Assembly: GCA_001749745.1 (NCBI GenBank)
Contig: JWTM01000290.1
Span: 1-64,000 of the forward strand
Direction: 5' to 3'
Source: Candidatus Marispirochaeta associata
Lineage (GTDB): Bacteria > Spirochaetota > Spirochaetia > JC444 > Marispirochaetaceae
Length of the DNA: 64,000 bases
Shown piece after piece: positions 27,512-36,428 of the stretch. Under the pieces are notes generated by a model. That model searched no databases, was not told where the DNA came from, and saw only the letters and a program-made list of their open reading frames with translations. Numbering within the stretch: the stretch's first letter is position 1; every line of letters begins with the position of its first letter. The position numbers and the translations under genes are program-made.

Positions 27512-28540
27512 CCGGGAGCCGTTTACAAAACGATTGAGGTCCTGCCCATAACTGCGCATGGCAGGATCGTTGGCGAGCTTTTCCCAGCTTGTTACCATAC
27601 GGGTTTTCTCGCCGGTTGCAGTACTATAGAAGAGCTGTCCCGTTTCGCGGCTGAGCTTTGCCGTGACGCTTTCCGAGGTCAGGTAGGAAAATAACTGATC
27701 GTATGCGGCGGCTTTTTCGCTCGGGTTCATTATGTAGATAAAGATTCCCCGGCCGACAGCCCATGGCTCCGGACTGCTCCCCTGAGGAAAGGGAATGAAT
27801 TCGAGTTCAGCCATCTGATCCTTAGCCAGCGATCCGAGCATTCTGCCTGAAAAGAGGGCCGCCGCCGCAGAACCCTCCGACGGAGCGCGTATCCCCCGCA
27901 CCCAACCGTCATTCCAGTACTCCTCCAGAAAGAAGCCCCGCTCGTACCAGTCGCGCAGAATCCGCGATCCCGGGGTTCCTGCGGCGGGAAACTCAACGGG
28001 GGCGAGGGAAGCTCCCCTATCGCCGAGGGCCAGGTTCAGATGCTGATCCCAGAGCGCCAAGGGCCAGTAGTGGCTGTTGCCGACCGAAAGCGGTGTTATG
28101 CCGGCATTCTGAATACGCTGCAGGACGGCGGTGAAATCCTCAACCGTTGCCGCACTGCGCAAGGCCTGCAGTAGCTCTTGCCCGATCAGTGAGGGGCGTA
28201 CGATCAATCGCCATACGTCGCCCGTCCAAAGATGTACTCTCTCTGATTCTGCCTGATCGACGGATAGTCGGGGCGTGTCGGCCACGATCAAGGCCGTGTC
28301 GCTCAACGGATCTATTGCAGCTGAGGCCGCCCGGGGGATAATTCGTACTTCTAATCTGGGTTGAATAGCGTCGAAATGGCGAATCTCGGCGGCAATCGCG
28401 TCTCTCCAGGGTATCTCGGACGGGAGCTCTAATATGAGCGTCTCCGGTTTCCCGCCGTCACCGAGAAGGAAAAAAATGATACAACCGGAAATCGGCACTA
28501 TGGCGAAAATCCCGATCAGCAGCCATGTTCGTTTACCCAT
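27506..28540 (-). CDS. Solute-binding-protein-like exported protein
   Basis: The 344-residue protein has an N-terminal membrane segment (TWLLIGIFAIVPISGCIIFFLL) and a body resembling ABC sugar-binding proteins: LILELPSEIPWRDAIAAEI, ITPLSVGNSHYWPLALWDQ, AALFSGRMLGSL and the closing YDQLFSYLTSESV. A possible lipobox (ISGC) is followed by hydrophobic residues, so an uncleaved anchor is as likely. The start is set at the ATG at 28540. No permease or ATPase is nearby, so it may serve a transporter encoded elsewhere or be a sensor. Its end overlaps the giant gene by 6 bp on the opposite strand. Confidence 0.7.
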   Translation of the reverse strand: MGKRTWLLIGIFAIVPISGCIIFFLLGDGGKPETLILELPSEIPWRDAIAAEIRHFDAIQPRLEVRIIPRAASAAIDPLSDTALIVADTPRLSVDQAESERVHLWTGDVWRLIVRPSLIGQELLQALRSAATVEDFTAVLQRIQNAGITPLSVGNSHYWPLALWDQHLNLALGDRGASLAPVEFPAAGTPGSRILRDWYERGFFLEEYWNDGWVRGIRAPSEGSAAAALFSGRMLGSLAKDQMAELEFIPFPQGSSPEPWAVGRGIFIYIMNPSEKAAAYDQLFSYLTSESVTAKLSRETGQLFYSTATGEKTRMVTSWEKLANDPAMRSYGQDLNRFVNGSRL

Positions 28541-28711
28541 AAAGGTATAGTACACGTCAGGGGTATGATGGGACAAGCAAAGAGTATTGTCTCCGAGTGT
28601 GCGCCTCCCGAGAGCTGCTATTTTTCTTGCATTACCGGAGGAATCAGGCTACCATGGAGGGCAATGAATACGTAGTCATAAAATTTATAGCTGCATCACT
28701 GGAGGTTCCCT

Positions 28712-29737
28712 GTGGCAAATGTACATTCCCAGAACAAAGAAATTATCCAACGACTGCGAGATGCCCTCTACAATCTCGACCCGCAAACACTCTCGACGGA
28801 GCTGGTCTCCCTCTGCGCCCCGGACTGCATTATCCGCTGGACGACCCCTTTCGAGACCATGACCGGGCCGAAGGAGTTCTACCGCAGGGTCTTCAAGCCC
28901 TTGATTAAGGCTATCCCCGACCTGGAGCGGCGAGATTTTATCGTTATGGCCGGACCGGACGGCGACGAGAACTGGATCGGTTGCGGCGGTAACTATGTGG
29001 GGGTATTCGAACGGCCCTGGCTCGATATTCCGCCCACCTTCCATCCGGTGGCCATGCGTTTTCACGAGTACTACCGCATCGAGGAGGGGAAGATCGTCGA
29101 GATGCAGGGGATCTGGGATATCGTGCACCTGATGATGCAGGCTAAGGCCTGGCCTATGACGCCCAGCCTGGGCTGCGACTGGGTGGTTCCCGGGCCGTCG
29201 ACCCAGGACGGTCTTCTCCACGGGGAGCGGGATGAGGCGCACTCGGCGGCCAGTATGAAGCTGGTTCTGGATATGCTCGACGGGCTCTCGAAGCATGCCG
29301 AAGGGGGCCCTGAGGCGATGAATCTTCCCGCCTACTGGAGTCCCAAGATGACCTGGTACGGTCCCTCGGGGATCGGCACCAACCGGCGCATCAGCGGCTT
29401 CAGGAACTGGCATCAGATTCCCTTTCTCAAGGCGATGCCCAACCGGGGCACCATCAACGATACCGTCCACTTCTTCGCCGATAACGACTATGTCGCGGTC
29501 ACCGGCTGGCCCAATATGCATATGACCATCAGCGACGACGGCTGGCTGGGGATTCCGCCGGTCAATAAGGAGATCACCATGCGTAGCCTCGACTTCTGGC
29601 GCTGCGAGCAGGGGCTGATCCGGGAGAACTGGGTCCTGGTCGATATCCTGCATGTCTACGATCAGCTCGGGGTGGACGTCTTCTCCCGCATGCGGGAGCT
29701 TACCGTCGCCCGACAGGAGAAGCGGCCCGAGATCTAG
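28712..29737 (+). CDS. Tandem SnoaL-like (NTF2-fold) protein
   Basis: The 341 residues contain two SnoaL-type alpha+beta cone domains. The first (~1-150) has LRDALYNLD, LCAPDCIIRWTTPFETMTG and MRFHEYYRIEEGKIVEMQGIWD. The second (~185-335) has YWSPKMTWYGPSGIGTNRRISGFRNWHQIPFL and EQGLIRENWVLVDIL. SnoaL proteins are ester cyclases or isomerases of polyketide-like substrates, but many relatives are enzymes of unknown substrate. The start is GTG at 28712 with GGAGG 6 bp upstream. No polyketide genes are nearby. Confidence 0.82.
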   Translation: MANVHSQNKEIIQRLRDALYNLDPQTLSTELVSLCAPDCIIRWTTPFETMTGPKEFYRRVFKPLIKAIPDLERRDFIVMAGPDGDENWIGCGGNYVGVFERPWLDIPPTFHPVAMRFHEYYRIEEGKIVEMQGIWDIVHLMMQAKAWPMTPSLGCDWVVPGPSTQDGLLHGERDEAHSAASMKLVLDMLDGLSKHAEGGPEAMNLPAYWSPKMTWYGPSGIGTNRRISGFRNWHQIPFLKAMPNRGTINDTVHFFADNDYVAVTGWPNMHMTISDDGWLGIPPVNKEITMRSLDFWRCEQGLIRENWVLVDILHVYDQLGVDVFSRMRELTVARQEKRPEI

Positions 29738-29749
29738 GCCGCATCGGTA

Positions 29750-31756
29750 TCAGCCGCCGCCGAACTTGGCCCTGAGGGCGGAGAGGGCGTTCACCGCCTC
29801 CTCGGAGGATAACTCCTCTTCGCCCGCATGATTCTCGATCAGGCCTTCGGGGATCTCCTGCAGGAAGGGAGAGGGCTCGCAGACCAGGGTGTCCCGCAGA
29901 TGCTTGCGGGTCCGGCAGCAGGTCATATAGAGTTTTTCCCTTGCCCGGGTGATGGCCACGTAGAAGAGCCGACGCTCCTCCTCGAGGTTCTTGGGATCCT
30001 CTTCCACCGCCCGGGCGTGGGGGATCAGGTGGGCCTCGACGCCGGCTAAGAAGACCAGGGCGAACTCGAGCCCCTTGGCCGCGTGGATGGTCATGATATT
30101 CACCTTTCCGCCTTCGTCATCCTCATCGTCATCTCTGGTGATCAGGGTGATGCGGTTTAGATAATCGTAGACCGAGGTAGACCGTCCTTCCAGGCGCTGG
30201 CTCTCCTCCCATTGGGAAATCATATCGATGAAGCGGGTAATGTTGGCGAACTTCCAGCGAGCGGTGCGCTCGTTTTTCTGATGCTCGCTGATCAGGTAGG
30301 GCCAGTACTCCACCGCATCCACCAGGGACTGCACGGTCTTGCTCACCCCCTTGCCGGTAAAGATCTGCTCCCGGTAGTACTCGATCAGACTGATAAAATC
30401 ATTCAGATCTGTCTGGGCCCGGTCCGAGAGCCCTGAGTCGGAGGCGTAGCGCAGGGAGGAGATGGCCCCGTAGATGGAGAGATGCTTCCGTCCGGCCGTC
30501 TGCTGTATGCGCTCCAAGGTACGCTTGCCGATGCCCCGACGCGGGGTGTTGATGATCCTGAGCAGGTTCATGTCGTCGTCGGGATTGGCCATTACCCGCA
30601 GGTAGCTGATCAGGTCCTTGATCTCCTTGCGTTGAAAGAAGCTGGTTCCCCCGGAGATCCGGTAGGGGATATTCTCGCTTAAGAATGCGTCCTCCAGCGA
30701 GGCCGAGAGGGAGTTGGTACGGATCAGTACTCCCACATCGTGATACTCGATCTCCCCCCGTCCTTTGAGCATCCGGATCATGGTGGTAATGAACTCCGAT
30801 TCCCGCTGTTCGTTCTCCGGGTAGTAGATCTCCAGGGCCTTCCCGTGGCCGGTGCCGGTCCAGAGCTCCTTCTCCTTGCGATTGGTGTTGTGGGCGATTA
30901 GACCATTGGCTGCGGCCAGGATATTCTGGGTGGAGCGGTAGTTCTGCTCCAGCTTGATCTCTTTTAACTCCGGGAAATCCCGTTCAAAGTTGATGATATT
31001 CTCGTAGTTGGCTCCCCGCCAGGAGTAGATCGACTGATCGTCGTCGCCTACGACGCAGATATTGCGGTTGGTTTCGGCCAGAACCTTCATCAACCGGTAC
31101 TGGGCCATGGATGTGTCCTGAAACTCGTCGACCATGATGTAGCGGTAACGGTTGCGGTACTTCTCGATAACCTCAGCGTGTTCTTCGAAGAGGTGGATCG
31201 GCTGTACGATCAGGTCGTCGAAATCGACCGCGTTGTAGAGCCGCAGATGTTCCTGATACTCCTCGAACATCTTCTTGAATGAACGATTCTCCCCGTTCCA
31301 GTCGGCCCGAAAGGTCTTCACCGCCGAGAAAAGATTCCCGATCTCCCACAGATCGAGGGAGTCCGGGGCGATGTTGAGTTCCCGGGCGCACTCCTTGATC
31401 AGGGCGTTTTTGTCGACCTGGTCGTAGATACTGAAGTTGTCCCGGTAGCCGGGCAGCAGATGGATTGTTTTCCGCAGGAGCTGCACCCCGAAGGCGTGGA
31501 AGGTCGAGACGGTCAGGTTGGAAAGCTTCTTCCCGGTTAGCTGGCGGACCCGCTCGGACATCTCCCGGGCGGCCTTGTTGGTGAAGGTCAGCGCCAGGAT
31601 CGAGGACTGAGGGATGCCCTTAGTAAGCATATGGGCGATACGATGAGTGATAACCCGGGTTTTGCCCGACCCGGCTCCGGCGATTATCAAAAGAGGTCCG
31701 TCTATAGTCTCGACCGCCTCCCGCTGGCGGTCATTCAATCCTGAGGTAAAATCCAT
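29750..31756 (-). CDS. UvrD/Rep/PcrA-type DNA helicase
   Basis: This 668-residue superfamily 1A helicase unwinds DNA 3'-5' in repair and replication restart. The motifs are in order: Q-motif region LNDRQREAV, Walker A GAGSGKT (27-33), TFTNKAAREM (Ia), VDEFQDTS (II), DDDQSIYSWRGA (III), QNYRST (IV), MTIHAAKGLEF (V) and VAITRAREKLY (VI). It is slightly shorter than E. coli UvrD and lacks its long C-terminal tail; UvrD, PcrA or Rep cannot be told apart by eye. A 26-codon reading frame with a good ribosome-binding site precedes it by 14 bp. Confidence 0.95.
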   Translation of the reverse strand: MDFTSGLNDRQREAVETIDGPLLIIAGAGSGKTRVITHRIAHMLTKGIPQSSILALTFTNKAAREMSERVRQLTGKKLSNLTVSTFHAFGVQLLRKTIHLLPGYRDNFSIYDQVDKNALIKECARELNIAPDSLDLWEIGNLFSAVKTFRADWNGENRSFKKMFEEYQEHLRLYNAVDFDDLIVQPIHLFEEHAEVIEKYRNRYRYIMVDEFQDTSMAQYRLMKVLAETNRNICVVGDDDQSIYSWRGANYENIINFERDFPELKEIKLEQNYRSTQNILAAANGLIAHNTNRKEKELWTGTGHGKALEIYYPENEQRESEFITTMIRMLKGRGEIEYHDVGVLIRTNSLSASLEDAFLSENIPYRISGGTSFFQRKEIKDLISYLRVMANPDDDMNLLRIINTPRRGIGKRTLERIQQTAGRKHLSIYGAISSLRYASDSGLSDRAQTDLNDFISLIEYYREQIFTGKGVSKTVQSLVDAVEYWPYLISEHQKNERTARWKFANITRFIDMISQWEESQRLEGRSTSVYDYLNRITLITRDDDEDDEGGKVNIMTIHAAKGLEFALVFLAGVEAHLIPHARAVEEDPKNLEEERRLFYVAITRAREKLYMTCCRTRKHLRDTLVCEPSPFLQEIPEGLIENHAGEEELSSEEAVNALSALRAKFGGG

Positions 31757-31770
31757 GCAGTCGTTATGCC

Positions 31771-31851
31771 TTATTCGATATCTGTAGTGGTGAGATTCAC
31801 GGTCTCGATCCCCAAGAGGGCGAGCAGTATGGTGAAAAGCAAGGGATTCAT
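31771..31851 (-). CDS. Candidate 26-residue hydrophobic small protein
   Basis: The ATG at 31851 is preceded by GGAGG with 4 bp spacing. The frame encodes MNPLLFTILLALLGIETVNL and six more residues, a single membrane-like segment with a short polar tail. It ends 14 bp before the helicase start, which itself has only a weak ribosome-binding site, so it may act as a translational leader for the helicase gene. There is no homology evidence. It could be chance. Confidence 0.35.
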   Translation of the reverse strand: MNPLLFTILLALLGIETVNLTTTDIE

Positions 31852-31930
31852 CCGGCCTCCATAGGGGATTAATTACTGGGGTCTCACGATAATAGCAGAA
31901 AAGCGGAGCTTTGCCAGCCGGTATCGAGGC

Positions 31931-32719
31931 TTACGGACTCCCGATTTTGCTGAGTTTAGCGTAGTAGATCGGACCGATTCCGCCGCTCCGGTCGGGAAGG
32001 ATGTGCCGGCCGTATTCGGTCGGCTCCCCCTCGGCACCATCCAGGAGCCTGAACTCATCTCCCCGGCGCTTCAGGAGCTTGGCCACTACCTGGTCGTTCT
32101 CCAGCGGAGAGAGGGCGCAGGTGGAGTAGACGAGGATCCCCCCGGGTTTCAGGGCGGTCAGGGCCGCCGCCAGAATGGCATAGGCCTGCACCGCGAGGCG
32201 TTTGCTGCGGGAGGGGCTCCACTCCTTTAGATACTTCGGATCCAGAATCAGATGCCGTTCCGAGGAGCAGGGGACATCGGCCAGGATGCGGTCGTAGCGA
32301 CTCTCCTCGTAGAGCCCCCACCGGGCGGCGTCGTGGCCGGTAACAGTAATTCTCTCCCGAAGCGCCGCATCAAGGTGTTCGTCGAGAACCCTTTTCAAGC
32401 GGCCTCTGCGGGAGGCTGAGCGGTCGTTGGCGGTGAGCCGGGCCTCCGGATCCATTGCGGCGGCTATACAGAGGCTCTTGCCCCCCGGGGCGGCGCAGAG
32501 GTCGAGAAGCGTCCCCGCTCCCGGCACCTCGAGGGCCTCTACCGGAATCAGCGAGGCGGCATCGAGGTAGTAGGGCTTCACTAAGCCCTCTGTAAAGGCG
32601 ACAGGCCGGGACTCCTCCCGCAGGGCATGGGTCAGATCCTCCCATCGCTCGGGAAAGATCTCCCGGTAGTAGGCGTTAAAATCGACTCGATGCTTCTTAG
32701 AGGCCACGCTTAAACCCAC
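31931..32719 (-). CDS. RsmB/RsmF-type RNA cytosine-5 methyltransferase
   Basis: This SAM-dependent RNA m5C methyltransferase has 262 residues. The SAM motif is LLDLCAAPGGKSLCIA. Motif IV is LADVPCSSERH, with the PC cysteine that resolves the adduct. Motif VI is LVYSTCALSPLEND, with the TC nucleophile, as in NOL1/NOP2/Sun enzymes. The probable substrate is 16S rRNA, though related enzymes act on tRNA. It lacks the N-terminal NusB-like domain of RsmB and the C-terminal PUA of RsmF, so it is a minimal form. The start (GTG, 32719) overlaps the upstream gene by 10 bp, and a second GTG at 32707 is possible. Confidence 0.88.
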   Translation of the reverse strand: MGLSVASKKHRVDFNAYYREIFPERWEDLTHALREESRPVAFTEGLVKPYYLDAASLIPVEALEVPGAGTLLDLCAAPGGKSLCIAAAMDPEARLTANDRSASRRGRLKRVLDEHLDAALRERITVTGHDAARWGLYEESRYDRILADVPCSSERHLILDPKYLKEWSPSRSKRLAVQAYAILAAALTALKPGGILVYSTCALSPLENDQVVAKLLKRRGDEFRLLDGAEGEPTEYGRHILPDRSGGIGPIYYAKLSKIGSP

Positions 32720-33816
32720 CGTTCATGGGCGCCGGAAGCCGCCTCTTCGAAGAACTCATCGTATTCCGTTACCCGGCCGGCCCAGTCATGCTTCATATAA
32801 GCCGCCTTGAGGGCTGCCGCGGGTTTCCGGGGCTGATCGAGAAGATGGGCCAGCTTTAAGGAAAGCTCTTCCTCGTCACGGTAGAGGTGATCTGCGTGTA
32901 GCTGTTCGGGAACCAGTTCGGGATAGGAGAGTCGATTGGGGAGGAGCGGGTAGGCTCCCGCGGCGACGGCTTCTACTACCGAGAGCCCGAAGTTCTCCTG
33001 AATCGCACAGGAGACGACGATATCGCTCCGCTTCAGCCAGCTGAGGTACTCCTCCCGGCTCTCCCTGAAACCGTCGACCAGGATGCGTTTCCCGTAGCGT
33101 TCCCGGGCGGCGATAAAGGGCTTGGGCACGGCCTGGAAATTTTCACCCAAAAGGGCGAGGTTGAAGCGGTAGCCCCCATCGTCGAGTCTGCCCAGCACCC
33201 GGAAGAAGGTCTCCGGATCCTTGTCGAACTCCCAGCGGTGATTCCAGAGGATCAGCGGCGGCTCGTCCGGGGCCGGATCCTCAAGGCCTGCATCCGCTAA
33301 AGTCGCCAGCTCCGTTCCCGGGTAGATGACGCTGCTCTTAGCGCGGATCTCGTCGGCAGCCCAGCCCGGCCGGTGTTCCGGCATGCGTCGAATGAAACGG
33401 GGCAGCTCTGCGAAGAAGGAGTCGAAGTGGAAGCGGGAGTTGAAGATCAAGTGGTCCGCGACCAGGCCGCTGGTGATGTCGGTAAAGCCGAACTGATAGT
33501 CCATCCGCTCTCCCGGCGGCAGCGGATAGGAGAGCTGGCTCTCGTGAAAGTAGACGACCATCGGCGGAAGGGGGAGCCCGACCAGCGCTTTGAGATCGCT
33601 CGCGCTCATCAGGTCGCTCATCAGAATCAGGTCGTACTCCTCCCAGTCCGTTACGGCTCGGCTGAAGTGGAGGGCCGCCCCGCGCATGCGCCACTTCCAG
33701 AAGCGGTCGGGCAGGGTCTGTAGGGTATAGTGGTGCCGGCTGTGACGGATCAGTCCGTCGGTAAAATCCCTGTGTGACCCTCCGTAGAAGGGCTCGAGAA
33801 AGAGAATGTTGAGCAT
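32710..33816 (-). CDS. tRNA-queuosine mannosyltransferase-like glycosyltransferase
   Basis: The N-terminal region (NILFLEPFYGGSHRDF, HHYTLQTLPDRFWKWRMRGA) is characteristic of the DUF3524/GTDC1 family, whose animal member adds mannose to queuosine in tRNA-Asp. The C-terminal half is a GT4-type fold with NHRWEFDKDPETFFRVL and ENFGLSVVEAVAAGAYPLLP. At 368 residues from the ATG at 33816 it has the family length; the longer frame lacks a ribosome-binding site. It overlaps the rRNA methyltransferase gene, so two RNA-modifying enzymes share an operon behind gltS. Bacterial members of the family are little studied, and the substrate is inferred from homology. Confidence 0.8.
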   Translation of the reverse strand: MLNILFLEPFYGGSHRDFTDGLIRHSRHHYTLQTLPDRFWKWRMRGAALHFSRAVTDWEEYDLILMSDLMSASDLKALVGLPLPPMVVYFHESQLSYPLPPGERMDYQFGFTDITSGLVADHLIFNSRFHFDSFFAELPRFIRRMPEHRPGWAADEIRAKSSVIYPGTELATLADAGLEDPAPDEPPLILWNHRWEFDKDPETFFRVLGRLDDGGYRFNLALLGENFQAVPKPFIAARERYGKRILVDGFRESREEYLSWLKRSDIVVSCAIQENFGLSVVEAVAAGAYPLLPNRLSYPELVPEQLHADHLYRDEEELSLKLAHLLDQPRKPAAALKAAYMKHDWAGRVTEYDEFFEEAASGAHERWV

Positions 33817-33826
33817 CGAATCGGTC

Positions 33827-35257
33827 CTAGCTTTGAGTCGCCTCTTCCCCCAGCCAGACATGCCGCTTGCGCTTGAAGGCTCGGGATCGGGCCAGTAATA
33901 GAAAGGCGATCAGCACAAACAGGACATAACCCGCGGCCATGGCTACCGCGATCCAGTAGAGCCTGGGCTCGTCATTATAGAGGGAGAGAGTCGGAAAGTT
34001 CATTATCAGGATAAGCGGAATCAGCAGCATAAAGCTGATACCCGAGGAGAACATATAATCCGAGGCGACCGGGGTTTCGAACTCCGGATCCATGGCCCGC
34101 AGCAGACTCAAGCCGGTGGGCATCGTGCCGGTAGAGGCGCCGTAGATCATCAAGGTCCGGTGAAAGCGGTGGTCCTTGAACATCCGGGAGCAGATCCAGG
34201 GCAGGGTGACGATGGTCACCAACCCGCCGGCCAGGGAGATGGCCAGGATCGGAAGCCAGTAGTCCATGACCACCACCAGGGAGATCGCCCCTACCGCGGC
34301 GGCGACCATCAGATCCACCGAGAGTCCGCTGATGCGGGTCAAGGTGTGGTTATCCAGCACATTGGTAACGCCGATATTGGCGAACAGGGCGCGACATACC
34401 ATCGCTATCAGTGCGGAGAAGATGAAGTTGATCCCCCACAGGGATTCGCCGAGCTGCAAGCCGATGGGGCCGATCAAACCTAAGCCCCAGGTAAAGCCCC
34501 GCAGGAAGAGGTAGCTCAAGAGGTAGATGAAGAAGATAATCGCAATATGATAGGTGAAGGAGTCGATCGCTTCGGTTTCGGTGGTGAGCCGGGCGCCGAC
34601 CGGATGCTCCTGACCCTTGGCGTAGATCCCCGTGCGGGCGCCGCGGGAGTTGATCTTGTCCAGATGCTCTTTTTCGATCCAGCCCTTGCGGATACCATAG
34701 TTCATCAGGAATACCCCGCCGAAGCAGGCCCAAAGGAAACCGATAGCGGCGAAGCTGAGCCCCAGAGAGCCTGCGCCGGCGAATCCGAAGCCCTCCCAGG
34801 CCTGACCGATGGCAAAGGCCTGTCCCGGCCCCAGGGCGAAACCCAAGGGGAGGAGAAAGCCGAAGCCCGGATTGAGGCTCGGCATGACGGTATAAATAAA
34901 GAGAGCGGTTATCCCGAGGCCCAACGAGGCCTGCAGCGCATACTGCGAGAGGGTTCCCATGGAGGTGGCGAAAATCGTGCCGTCATGGCGCTTATGTCCC
35001 TCCGGGGACTTACGCAGAATCATTGCGATAAAGGTCAGGTTCAAGAGATGGTAGACAAGCTCGCCTAAGGATTCGCTGGTCAATCCCTGCAGGGGCGCAA
35101 CATAGTTATAATAGGGGAGGAGGAGGAAGCCCGCGGTCAGGGCATTGGGGATCAGATACCTCTGAAAGAAGCGCACCCGGTAGCGTAGCAGGGTTGCAAT
35201 CAGCAGTGCCAAGGCTATCAGCCCCAGATCGATAATCAATGACCATTGAAAGTTCAT
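33827..35257 (-). CDS. gltS: Sodium/glutamate symporter GltS family
   Basis: This inner-membrane carrier of 476 residues has about ten to twelve hydrophobic segments. The GltS hallmark repeats are visible: GFALGPGQAFAIGQAWEGFGFAGAGSLG in the first half and YGASTGTMPTGLSLLRAMDPEFETPVA in the second. It is expected to take up glutamate with Na+. A long hydrophilic loop (SRGARTGIYAKGQEHPVG) separates the halves. The start is ATG 35257, behind GAGGAGG; the frame runs 5 codons further without support. It heads the three-gene leftward operon with the two RNA-modifying enzymes. Confidence 0.9.
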   Translation of the reverse strand: MNFQWSLIIDLGLIALALLIATLLRYRVRFFQRYLIPNALTAGFLLLPYYNYVAPLQGLTSESLGELVYHLLNLTFIAMILRKSPEGHKRHDGTIFATSMGTLSQYALQASLGLGITALFIYTVMPSLNPGFGFLLPLGFALGPGQAFAIGQAWEGFGFAGAGSLGLSFAAIGFLWACFGGVFLMNYGIRKGWIEKEHLDKINSRGARTGIYAKGQEHPVGARLTTETEAIDSFTYHIAIIFFIYLLSYLFLRGFTWGLGLIGPIGLQLGESLWGINFIFSALIAMVCRALFANIGVTNVLDNHTLTRISGLSVDLMVAAAVGAISLVVVMDYWLPILAISLAGGLVTIVTLPWICSRMFKDHRFHRTLMIYGASTGTMPTGLSLLRAMDPEFETPVASDYMFSSGISFMLLIPLILIMNFPTLSLYNDEPRLYWIAVAMAAGYVLFVLIAFLLLARSRAFKRKRHVWLGEEATQS

Positions 35258-35389
35258 TTCAAGCCTCCTCAAAACCGAACATCTTACTCTAATTGATCAA
35301 CCGGCAGATTACAATAGAAATTATTCTCCCATGAACCTGGGAATAGCGCATCAAGCGCGTTACATTCCAGGTCAAATGGGAGGAACCTT

Positions 35390-35965
35390 ATGAAAAACAG
35401 GCATTTTATACTTATATGGACCATTTTGCTTGTGAGTATGCTCTCTCAACCCCTGCCGGCCTTCGGATCGAAGGAGAAGAGCTCCGGAGCGGAGCGGGAA
35501 GAGGCGCGGATAATTGAGTTCTATGTCCTTGCCAAGGGCGAAACCGGGGCCGCTATGACGGCGGCGGTGGGCGAATCAGCGGCGGCCCATCTATTTCAGC
35601 GCTTCGAGCAGGGTAACGACGGGATACGCCTTATCGGTAGCCGGGAATTCTCGATGCCCATCGAGGAGCGGCGCGTGGAGGAGCGATTGTCGGGGAGCGG
35701 AGAGGGGCTCAATCTGGTCTACCACCGCATCGAATTGACCCCAAAACGGGTGGGACCCTACAGCTCGGAGCAGAAGGTGTCCGTCATTTTCGATATCGAT
35801 GATCTGACCGATGACGGGCGTATCCGGTTGCAGCCCGCTCAATACGCAGTCCTGCAAGGGATTAAAGAATCAGAGTTAGCCGAGGGCTTGGTCCGTATCA
35901 TCGAGATGAAGTACCGTAGGGGAGAGATTTCGGCTCGATTGGAGTTCGCCCTGCCGGCAGAATAG
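35390..35965 (+). CDS. Exported protein of unknown function
   Basis: The 191-residue protein has a signal peptide (FILIWTILLVSMLSQPLPAFG) and starts behind GGGAGG. The mature part is beta-rich with a charged surface (NLVYHRIELTPKRVGPYSSEQKV, FDIDDLTDD). No family is recognised. It is divergent from gltS and convergent with a short leftward gene. Confidence 0.65.
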   Translation: MKNRHFILIWTILLVSMLSQPLPAFGSKEKSSGAEREEARIIEFYVLAKGETGAAMTAAVGESAAAHLFQRFEQGNDGIRLIGSREFSMPIEERRVEERLSGSGEGLNLVYHRIELTPKRVGPYSSEQKVSVIFDIDDLTDDGRIRLQPAQYAVLQGIKESELAEGLVRIIEMKYRRGEISARLEFALPAE

Positions 35966-35985
35966 GATAGCGGTGTCGGGAGCTC

Positions 35986-36174
35986 TCAACAGCAGCGCCT
36001 GATATTGACCGCTTTCTTTTGAAGGTTGACAAAATCCTCCATCAGGGCCTCTTCCACCCGCTCCACTAAGGGGGTGAGGGAGTCGTCTATCTCGTCTATG
36101 GGTCGGTCGGATCGTCCATATTCGACGGATGCCTTCATGAGTGAGGTCAGCGCGCGCTTGGTTTCGGTCAGCAT
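35986..36174 (-). CDS. Small helical protein of unknown function
   Basis: The frame encodes 62 residues, mostly amphipathic helix (ALTSLMKASVEYGR, LVERVEEALMEDFVNLQ), ending in Arg-Arg-Cys-Cys. AAGGAAGGGG lies upstream of the ATG, which supports translation. The 254 bp upstream, up to 36428, hold the sigma-54-type promoter and direct repeats of the opposite gene. No function can be given. Confidence 0.45.
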   Translation of the reverse strand: MLTETKRALTSLMKASVEYGRSDRPIDEIDDSLTPLVERVEEALMEDFVNLQKKAVNIRRCC

Positions 36175-36329
36175 ATCCCCTTCCTTCTATACGAAAAAAA
36201 TCTGTGAGTAATGTACTAAACAAATCCCTGTTTCGAAAAACGATTTCAGATTATTCCCGCCCGGCATAATGAAGATTATGGCGAGGGTAAGCATATTTAC
36301 CCGCGATACCCGCAGAAGACCCACAAATC

Positions 36330-36359
36330 GCCGGAAAAGCGCGTCAATTAGCCGGAAAC
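36330..36359 (+). repeat. Direct repeats GCCGGAAA, 21 bp apart
   Basis: GCCGGAAAA at 36330 and GCCGGAAAC at 36351 lie on the same face of the helix (21 bp, two turns) just upstream of the sigma-54-like promoter. They could be activator-binding sites. Confidence 0.4.
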
Positions 36360-36373
36360 AGCGGTTTTATGAC

Positions 36374-36391
36374 CTGGCATGCTTCCTGCAA
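36374..36391 (+). promoter_or_regulatory. Sigma-54-type promoter
   Basis: CTGGCATG-CTTC-CTGCA matches the -24/-12 consensus YTGGCACG-N4-TTGCW with two mismatches and keeps the required GG-N10-GC spacing (GG 36376-36377, GC 36388-36389). Transcription would start near 36402, 27 nt before the next ATG. A sigma-54 factor in this organism is assumed, not seen in the window. Confidence 0.5.
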
Positions 36392-36428
36392 TAGATAGAG
36401 TATGCAGTACTAATCCGGGAGGTTAGAG

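Noticed and set aside
28685..29653. A 322-codon antisense frame opposite the tandem SnoaL gene
   Set aside because: The sense frame shows clear family motifs. The antisense product is a His/Pro/Val-rich artefact of high GC content.
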